Made by a program: the position numbers and the translations under genes. The notes below the pieces were generated by a model. The model was given only the letters and a program-made list of their open reading frames with translations, searched no databases and was not told the DNA's origin. From contig JAIXNA010000009.1 of assembly GCA_020328135.1 (NCBI GenBank), forward strand, positions 1 through 12,412: a DNA stretch of 12,412 nucleotides, given 5' to 3'. Each line of letters begins with the position of its first letter. Position 1 is the stretch's first letter. The DNA comes from Candidatus Endomicrobiellum dinenymphae. GTDB lineage: Bacteria; Elusimicrobiota; Endomicrobiia; Endomicrobiales; Endomicrobiaceae. Of this stretch, positions 7,175 through 12,412 are shown one piece after another.

Positions 7175-8370
7175 CACACCCTCTTAGACTCTCTCGCAAT
7201 CATTAACTCTTCATTTGTAGGAATTATCATAACTTTTACCTTTGATTTTTTAGCTGAAATAAATCTCTCTTCATCTGAACATTCACTGTTCTTTTTAATA
7301 TCTATTTCAATGCCCAAAACGCTCAAATTTTTACACACAGACTCTCTTACCGGGGCAGAATTTTCGCCAATACCTGCAGTAAAAACTAAACCATCTACGC
7401 CATTTAATATTCCGTAATAAGCGCCTATGTATTTTTTTATACTGTACGTCAACATATTAAAAGCAAGCTCAGCTCTTTTATTGCCTTCGCCAACTGCCTG
7501 AATAATAGCTCTCATATCTCCGGAAATGCCTGATATACCCGCCAAACCGCTTTTTTTATTAAGTAAATCATTTAAAACAGAGCCTTTTTTATACTGCGAA
7601 TATTTGTCTAAGAGATAAGCTATAATCGCAGAATCTATATCGCCGCATCTTGTCCCCATCACAACCCCCTGAAGAGGAGTAAAACCCATAGACGTATCCA
7701 CAACTCTACCTTTTTCAATGGCCGTTATGCTGCTACCATTACCCAAATGAGCTGTAATTAAATTCAATTTATTCAAAGGTTTGCCTAGCATTTTAGCAGC
7801 TCTTTGGGAAACATAATTGTGAGAGGTTCCGTGAAAGCCATATCTTCTTATGTGGTCTTTTTCATAAAATTCATAAGGCAACGCATACATGTACGCATAA
7901 TCAGGCATTGTTTGATGGAAAGCTGTGTCAAAAACCAAGACTGAAGGTATTCCCGGAAGCATTTTTTCTACTGCAACAATACCCGCATAATGAGCAGGCG
8001 TGTGCAGGGGCGCTATAGAAAAACAATTCTTTAAATCCTTTTTTACTTCTTCGGTCACTAAAACTGACTTTGAAAATTTATCGCCGCCGTGAACTATTCT
8101 ATGACCTACAACAGCAATTTCATTTATATCCGTAATGCTTCCAGCTTTTCTATCTAACAACTCTTCTATTACAAGCTCAATTGCTTCCGTATGATTTTTA
8201 ACTTTTATTACTTCTTTTTTTTCTTCGGCGTTTATTATCTGTCTTTTATAATATGCTTCGGGAAGACCTATGCGCTCAATTAACCCCCAAGCGATTTTTT
8301 GCTCTTCATCCATTTCAAACAGAGCATATTTAACAGATGACGAACCACAATTCACAACCAATGCTTTCAT
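7171..8370 (-). CDS. ackA: Acetate kinase
   Basis: Interconverts acetyl phosphate plus ADP with acetate plus ATP. In fermenters it yields ATP from acetyl-CoA together with phosphotransacetylase. The 399 residues are full length. Motifs are [14 protein letters not shown] at 5-18, R91 in GHRIVHGG, D148 in [12 protein letters not shown]180 in [13 protein letters not shown], the phosphate-binding HLGNGSS at 208-214, R241 in [16 protein letters not shown] at 331-338 and E387 in IPTNEE. These match the catalytic residues known for the family (R91, D148, H180, R241, E384). The ATG has AAGGGG about 11 bases upstream, a longer than ideal spacing. No pta gene is adjacent in this window. The ackA-yceD-rpmF-plsX order recurs in several anaerobic phyla. 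Confidence 0.97.
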   Translation of the reverse strand: MKALVVNCGSSSVKYALFEMDEEQKIAWGLIERIGLPEAYYKRQIINAEEKKEVIKVKNHTEAIELVIEELLDRKAGSITDINEIAVVGHRIVHGGDKFSKSVLVTEEVKKDLKNCFSIAPLHTPAHYAGIVAVEKMLPGIPSVLVFDTAFHQTMPDYAYMYALPYEFYEKDHIRRYGFHGTSHNYVSQRAAKMLGKPLNKLNLITAHLGNGSSITAIEKGRVVDTSMGFTPLQGVVMGTRCGDIDSAIIAYLLDKYSQYKKGSVLNDLLNKKSGLAGISGISGDMRAIIQAVGEGNKRAELAFNMLTYSIKKYIGAYYGILNGVDGLVFTAGIGENSAPVRESVCKNLSVLGIEIDIKKNSECSDEERFISAKKSKVKVMIIPTNEELMIARESKRVC

Positions 8371-8407
8371 ATTAGACGTTGCCCCTTTTTCATATAGTTT
8401 TACTTAT

Positions 8408-9019
8408 TCATGTACTTACGGCCGATTGGCTGTATTTAAGAACTGGATTATTATCTTTCAACGCGACAAAACAAAACCCGCAGATAATATACTTAAATCT
8501 TTATTTTTATATCTATTGCATAACGTGTCCATTCTTTTGCTAGAGTAACGGTCCCGATCGAGGCAAAATCTGAATCAGGGAACTCGCCTGTAATTCCACC
8601 CATTTTAAACTCAGTAATTATCTCGCCGCCATTGGTGCCATTTGCCCAAAATGAAAGTCTTTTGGCGCCGGTTAAATTATATCCGCCTTTTTTCACCCCA
8701 ATTATTTGCCAGTTGTTGCCAGCAAACGCCAACCCATCTCCTACGCCATGCGCCATTTTAGCGTTATAAGTAACTTTAATTACATGCCTTCCCACTTCTC
8801 TTGGCCTATCTGTGTCAAATAAACTTATTTTAACGTCGTCATAATCGCCCATCCAACCTGATGAAGCAAAATGATTCAACTTTGAATTATTTTCAACATA
8901 TACCGTAAATGGAAGCTCAATTTTATTTACCTTATCTTTTCCAGCTTGCGCGCGCAGAATCCCGAAGTTAATATGGCTAAAAACAATAATGCAACCGCCG
9001 CCGCAAACAACCTATTCAT
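8408..9019 (-). pseudogene. Secreted carbohydrate-binding-like protein gene, frameshifted at both ends
   Basis: From the ATG at 9019 (or an in-frame ATG at 9028) a clear signal peptide reads MNRLFAAAVALLFLAILTSG then FCA, but this frame soon stops after RKLEKIR. A second frame, open from about 8957 to 8493, reads AGKDKVNKIELPFTVYVENN and then a domain with NHFASSGWMGDYDDVKISLF, GLAFAGNNWQIIGVKKGGYN, LTGAKRLSFWANGTNGGEII, and TVTLAKEWTRYAIDI. This resembles the beta-sandwich carbohydrate-binding or CIA30-like domains of secreted bacterial proteins. The frames join perfectly if one CG unit is removed from the GCGCGCGC run near 8950-8957, giving FCAQAGKDKVNK. At the end, adding one A to the A5 run at 8504-8508 restores NKDLSILSAGF, as expected after the IDL strand. 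A further shift near 8460 gives KDNNP. At least three lesions argue for a true pseudogene. The exact left border is uncertain. Confidence 0.75.
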
Positions 9020-9049
9020 CGCGCCCATCCATTTACTGCTTTCTGTTTA

Positions 9050-9077
9050 ATTATAGTTCGCTCTCTGATAAAAACAA
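9050..9077 (-). promoter_or_regulatory. Sigma70-like promoter for the secreted-protein pseudogene
   Basis: On the minus strand TTGTTT (9072-9077) and a perfect TATAAT (9050-9055) are 16 bases apart, directly after the argG stop and about 30 bases before the signal-peptide start. It would drive the pseudogene and may be the source of ackA transcription, since no better promoter was seen before ackA. Confidence 0.6.
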
Positions 9078-9080
9078 ATT

Positions 9081-10298
9081 TTATTTATTTCTTCTTAACA
9101 TTGCCTGAACTTTAGTAGGCAATCCCCAGAGATTAATAAACCCCTCTGCATCTTTGTGGTTGTAGATTTCATCTTTTTCAAAAGTTGCGAGTTTCTCTGA
9201 ATACAAAGAATATTTCGCATCTCTTGAAACAGTCGTAATATTGCCCTTATAAAGTTTTAATTTGACGTTTCCAACAACATATTTTTGAGTTTCGTCAATA
9301 AATGCGTCAAGAGCTTCTCTTAAGGGAGAAAACCATAACCCATAATACGCAATTTCAGCATACTTAGAAGATAAGGATTGTTTAAAATGCAATGTATCGC
9401 GATCAAGAGCAATTGACTCTAATTCTCCATGCGCGGCATACAAAAGTGTAGCTGCAGGAGATTCATAAACGCCTCTAGACTTCATGCCTACAAGTCTATT
9501 TTCAACAATATCAATTCTTCCTATTCCATTTGCTCCGGCAATTTTATTTAATTTTGTAATCAATTCCACAGGTTGTAATTTTTTGCCGTCAACCGCGACA
9601 GGAATACCTTTCTCAAGCGATATGGAAACATACGTCGGTTTATTTGGAGCTTTTTCCGGAGAAACAGTCATTTTAAACATTGACTCGTCGTACACGCTTC
9701 CCAAATCTTCCAAAATACCGCCTTCATAAGATATATGCCATAAATTTGCGTCTGACGAATAAGGCTTTGATTTCGTTACAGGAATAGGAATATTTTTCTT
9801 TCTAGCATAGTTAATAGCATCTTCTCTTGATCTTATTTCCCATTCTCTCCAAGGCGCAATAATTTTTACATTTGGAATCAATGCCTTGAACGCAAGCTCA
9901 AAACGAACTTGATCATTCCCTTTGCCTGTTGCGCCATGACAAACAGCATCTGCATTCTCCTTTTTTACAATTTCTGCAATTTTTTCGGCAATGACAGGTC
10001 TTGCAAGAGATGTCCCCAAAAAATATCTGTTTTCATATAAAGCATTTGCTTTTACTGCAGGATATATGTACTCCGTAACAAACTCTCTCTTTGCGTCAAC
10101 TATATAGGATTTTGAAGCGCCTGTTTTCTTTGCTTTTTCGTTCAGTCCCTCAAGTTCTTTTCCCTGACCAACATCAACACAACAAGCTATAACTTCGCAG
10201 TTATAATGTTCTTTAATCCATGACAAAATAATAGACGTATCAAGTCCGCCTGAATAAGCTACTACTACTTTTTTAATTCTATCTCTTCCTGTTGCCAT
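9081..10298 (-). CDS. argG: Argininosuccinate synthase
   Basis: Joins citrulline and aspartate to argininosuccinate at the cost of ATP to AMP, the penultimate step of arginine synthesis. The 405 residues are full length. The N-terminal ATP-pyrophosphatase loop AYSGGLDTS is at 14-22, the [14 protein letters not shown] motif is at 121-134, and the aspartate/citrulline-binding region follows through [17 protein letters not shown]. The ATG is preceded by a strong ribosome site, GAGAGGAG, ending about 6 bases upstream. It follows argD after a 92-base gap, long enough for a regulatory or remnant sequence, but it probably belongs to the same arginine cluster. argH is not in the window. Confidence 0.97.
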   Translation of the reverse strand: MATGRDRIKKVVVAYSGGLDTSIILSWIKEHYNCEVIACCVDVGQGKELEGLNEKAKKTGASKSYIVDAKREFVTEYIYPAVKANALYENRYFLGTSLARPVIAEKIAEIVKKENADAVCHGATGKGNDQVRFELAFKALIPNVKIIAPWREWEIRSREDAINYARKKNIPIPVTKSKPYSSDANLWHISYEGGILEDLGSVYDESMFKMTVSPEKAPNKPTYVSISLEKGIPVAVDGKKLQPVELITKLNKIAGANGIGRIDIVENRLVGMKSRGVYESPAATLLYAAHGELESIALDRDTLHFKQSLSSKYAEIAYYGLWFSPLREALDAFIDETQKYVVGNVKLKLYKGNITTVSRDAKYSLYSEKLATFEKDEIYNHKDAEGFINLWGLPTKVQAMLRRNK

Positions 10299-10390
10299 TT
10301 TAAACTCCTCTCATACATTTATAGCCAGACCTGCAATCTCAAGTACCGCATCAGCTTTGCGCCGCCCCTTTTAAAAAAGTGGAATACCTA
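10299..10390 (-). other. Gap between argD and argG
   Basis: The 92 bases hold the argG ribosome site at the argG end and a short A/T and G-rich near-palindrome (CCACTTTT and AAAAGGGG) just after the argD stop. That element is not followed by a T run and is not a convincing terminator. One frame reads KADAVLEIAGLAINV before a stop next to the ribosome site, which looks coding-like but matches nothing I can name. Confidence 0.4.
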
Positions 10391-11584
10391 TCAATTAGGC
10401 ATATGGTTCAATGCTTCATCTAAAATCTTTACAGCGCAGTCTATATCTTTTTTCGTAATTATTAGCGGCGGTAAAAGTCTTAGCGTAGTATCATGAGTGC
10501 AGTTTATAATTAATCCTTTGTCTAAACAATAATCTACAACATCTTTACCGTTAACAGCAAGATTGATGCCTAACATTAAACCAAGTCCTCTGACTTCTTT
10601 TATTACAGAATACTTCTCCTTCAAACCATCCAATTTTTTACGAAGATATTTTGCGGCTTTTGCAGAATTATTCAAAAACTTTGCATTTATAATTTTCAAT
10701 ACGGCTAGAGAGGCGGCGCAAGACACGGGATTGCCGCCGAACGTAGAGCCGTGATCTCCATATACAAAAGCTCCAGCGCATCTCTTACCTGCAACAGTAG
10801 CCCCTAAGGGCAACCCGTTAGCCAAAGATTTTGCCATAGTTACAATATCAGGCTTAACATCGTAATTTTCAAAAGCGTAAAATTTCCCAGTACGTCCGAT
10901 GCCGCACTGAATTTCATCAAAAATCAAAAGAAGATTTTTTTCATCGCGCAATTTTTTTAAGTCTTTTAAAAATGCTTTCTCGGCAGGAATCACTCCTCCT
11001 TCGCCCTGTATAGGCTCTACCATTACTGCGACAGTTCTATCGTTTATAAGTTTATTTACAGAATCAATATTATTAATTTCAGCAAAAACAAATTTTTCCT
11101 GCAACGGTTTTAAATACCCATGAAATTTTTTCTGTCCCGTGGCAGAAAGAGTCGCTATAGTTCTTCCGTGAAACGAGTTATGAAAACAAATTATCTCATA
11201 ACGACTACCTTTTTTAGAAGGATTTAAAAAGCCCCATTTCCTTGCAAGTTTTATTGCGCACTCGTTCGCCTCAGCTCCGGAATTTGACAGAAAAACCCTA
11301 GCTCCGGGAAATGCTCTTTTAGAAAGTTCTTCACCCAACTTAATTTGAGGTTCGGCATAATGCAAATTTGAAACATGAGCAAAAACATCTAATTGAGCTT
11401 TCGCGGCTTTCACAACAGAATCATTACAATGCCCGATATTGCATACGCTTATACCCGCAAGGAAATCCAAATATTTTTTTCCGTTTTCGTCCCACACAAA
11501 CTGATTTTTAGCTTTTCTTACAACCAAATTATTACGCCTGTACGTATGCATAAAATATTTGTCTTCAATTTGCTTTATATTCAT
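10391..11584 (-). CDS. argD: Acetylornithine aminotransferase
   Basis: A pyridoxal-phosphate enzyme that transfers an amino group from glutamate to N-acetylglutamate semialdehyde in arginine synthesis. Some family members also act in lysine synthesis. From the ATG at 11584 the protein has 397 residues, the usual length. Motifs are NSGAEANECAIKLARK at about 101-116, FHNSFHGRTIATLSATG at about 134-150, D223 in FDEIQCGIGRTG, and the PLP lysine K252 in TMAKSLANGLPLG. The frame is open 57 bases further upstream, but that gives a Lys/Arg/Asn-rich extension lying inside argB. The start at 11584 overlaps the argB stop as ATGA and fits the family N-terminus, so I chose it. Confidence 0.95.
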   Translation of the reverse strand: MNIKQIEDKYFMHTYRRNNLVVRKAKNQFVWDENGKKYLDFLAGISVCNIGHCNDSVVKAAKAQLDVFAHVSNLHYAEPQIKLGEELSKRAFPGARVFLSNSGAEANECAIKLARKWGFLNPSKKGSRYEIICFHNSFHGRTIATLSATGQKKFHGYLKPLQEKFVFAEINNIDSVNKLINDRTVAVMVEPIQGEGGVIPAEKAFLKDLKKLRDEKNLLLIFDEIQCGIGRTGKFYAFENYDVKPDIVTMAKSLANGLPLGATVAGKRCAGAFVYGDHGSTFGGNPVSCAASLAVLKIINAKFLNNSAKAAKYLRKKLDGLKEKYSVIKEVRGLGLMLGINLAVNGKDVVDYCLDKGLIINCTHDTTLRLLPPLIITKKDIDCAVKILDEALNHMPN

Positions 11585-12330
11585 TTCTTTATTATCGTTC
11601 CTTTTATTCTCCGTGTTCCGCTTACGCCGTTCGTTATCCACACTTCTTTTACGCCTTTTCTAACAGAACTTACGCAGCCTTTAATCTTGGGTATCATTCC
11701 ACCGGTTATAGTATCGTCTTTTACAAGCGCGCTTACATCTTTTAATTTGATTTCTTTAATCATTTTTTTGTTTTTATCAAAAACACCTGGAACATCTGTC
11801 AAAAATATAAGTTTTTGCGCTTTGAAAGCTACTGCTATCGACGACGCTAAAGTATCGGCATTAATATTTAAGACATTGCCATTAGAATCCGAAGCAACCG
11901 AGGCTATCACAGGCAAAAAACCTGATTTTATTAAAACGTCTATAAGCTTTTTATTTACTTTAACGGGCTCGCCAACAAAACCAAGTCGTTGAATCTGTTT
12001 ACATATTACGCTTTTACCATCTTTGCCAGAAATCCCAACCGCATTTACGCCCTTTTTTATAAGTCCCGTCGTTAAAGTTCTGTTTACTTTACCGCTCAAA
12101 GCCATTTCCACAACACCAAGCGTACTTACATCCGTAAACCTTAAACCATCTATAAACTTACCGGTTATAGAAAATTTTTCAAGCAACGCGTTTATTTCTG
12201 GCCCGCCGCCATGAACTAAAATAATTTGTTGTCTTCGCGAAATTACCGCAAGTTCTTTAAGAAATCTATTTTGCGCCTGTGGGTTTTTAGTTAAACTTCC
12301 GCCAAATTTCACCACTGTCAACGACTTCAT
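11581..12330 (-). CDS. argB: N-acetylglutamate kinase
   Basis: Phosphorylates N-acetylglutamate, the second step of arginine synthesis. The 249 residues show the amino-acid-kinase fold: KFGGS at 8-12, HGGGPEI at 40-46, GLRFTD at 62-67, NINADT at 155-160 and the ATP-side TGGMIPK at 209-215. The ATG at 12330 is chosen because AGAGGTG ends 6 bases before it. A GTG at 12339 would overlap that ribosome site and adds only three residues. Starting directly at MKSLTVVKFGG, the protein lacks the N-terminal helix that makes other NAGKs hexameric and arginine-sensitive. It resembles the E. coli-like, arginine-insensitive form. The stop overlaps the argD start (ATGA). Confidence 0.96.
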   Translation of the reverse strand: MKSLTVVKFGGSLTKNPQAQNRFLKELAVISRRQQIILVHGGGPEINALLEKFSITGKFIDGLRFTDVSTLGVVEMALSGKVNRTLTTGLIKKGVNAVGISGKDGKSVICKQIQRLGFVGEPVKVNKKLIDVLIKSGFLPVIASVASDSNGNVLNINADTLASSIAVAFKAQKLIFLTDVPGVFDKNKKMIKEIKLKDVSALVKDDTITGGMIPKIKGCVSSVRKGVKEVWITNGVSGTRRIKGTIIKK

Positions 12331-12350
12331 TTTCCACACCTCTTGGAACG

Positions 12351-12412
12351 TTAAGGACGGTTCTCAGCGTTATGCTCGTTATAGTTGATCATAGAATACT
12401 TACACTTCAACT
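12351..12412 (-). pseudogene. argF: C-terminal end of an ornithine carbamoyltransferase-like gene, partial and probably damaged
   Basis: A frame open from the window edge (12410) ends at a TAA at 12351-12353 and reads LKCKYSMINYNEHNAENRP. The AENR motif, preceded by a K-Y-S-M-I stretch, is what ornithine carbamoyltransferases show near their C-terminus (SKxSxxFxEAENRLHxQK). Normally ENR is followed by LH-V-Q-K and a terminal helix. Removing one C right after the CGT codon continues the frame as LNVPRGVEN, close to that expectation, so a frameshift seems to have cut off the last helix. The AENR context also contains apparent small in-frame insertions. The stop lies 20 bases before the argB start, fitting an arginine operon. 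The rest of the gene is outside the window, and ArgJ was considered as a weaker alternative. Confidence 0.5.

Noticed and set aside
8371..8461. Promoter TTGAAA with a TTAAAT-like -10 before ackA
   Set aside because: The -10 match is poor (about four of six) and the region is the decayed end of the neighbouring gene. Kept out of the feature list for lack of support.
10310..10345. Promoter before argG built on TATAAA with TTGAGA
   Set aside because: The spacer is only 13 bases and the start point would fall on the argG ribosome site.
11585..11641. Upstream extension of argD to 11641
   Set aside because: It adds a Lys/Arg/Asn-rich stretch that is not seen in the family and lies wholly within argB. 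The ATGA overlap start at 11584 is typical.
11393..11992. Plus-strand open frame of 199 codons opposite argB and argD
   Set aside because: Hydrophobic low-complexity translation antisense to two well-conserved genes, and it crosses their junction. It is a shadow of their codon use.

Overview
The window is AT-rich bacterial DNA in which every recognisable gene lies on the minus strand, so transcription runs from the right end (12412) towards base 1. No tRNA, rRNA, CRISPR array, insertion sequence or other mobile element was seen. The gene order (arginine genes, ackA, yceD, rpmF, plsX, fab genes, rnc, acyl-CoA dehydrogenase), the AT-rich short-spaced layout and the mixture of intact biosynthetic genes with freshly broken genes suggest a genome-reduced, host-associated bacterium. 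An Endomicrobium-type member of the Elusimicrobiota is my best guess, but this is inference from memory of such genomes and was not tested.

Right part (12412 to 9081): arginine biosynthesis. At the extreme right edge is a short C-terminal piece that looks like ornithine carbamoyltransferase (argF), probably damaged at its end. It is followed by argB (N-acetylglutamate kinase), argD (acetylornithine aminotransferase, coupled to argB through an ATGA overlap) and argG (argininosuccinate synthase). Together these cover several steps from N-acetylglutamate to argininosuccinate.

Middle (9080 to 6641): a sigma70-like promoter follows argG and reads into a broken gene for a secreted, carbohydrate-binding-like protein. 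Its signal peptide is out of frame with the domain, and the C-terminus is frameshifted again. Next is an intact acetate kinase gene, ackA. A consensus promoter (TTGACA, 18 bases, TATAAT) overlaps the ackA stop codon, and a 13-base inverted repeat covers its expected start point. This promoter leads into yceD (DUF177), which carries three separate single-base frameshifts, each in or beside a homopolymer.

Left part (6640 to 1): a tightly packed and intact operon of rpmF, plsX, fabH, fabD, fabG, acpP, fabF and rnc, followed by the start of an acyl-CoA dehydrogenase gene that runs off the window. PlsX and the Fab enzymes supply acyl-ACP for membrane lipids. RpmF and RNase III belong to ribosome and RNA metabolism. 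FabZ, an enoyl-ACP reductase and acetyl-CoA carboxylase are not here and must be encoded elsewhere.

The most notable feature is selective decay. Frameshifts pile up in yceD, in the secreted-protein gene and probably at the argF end, while about 10 kb of neighbouring genes is clean. That pattern favours real ongoing gene loss over random sequencing error. I found no convincing new multi-gene system.
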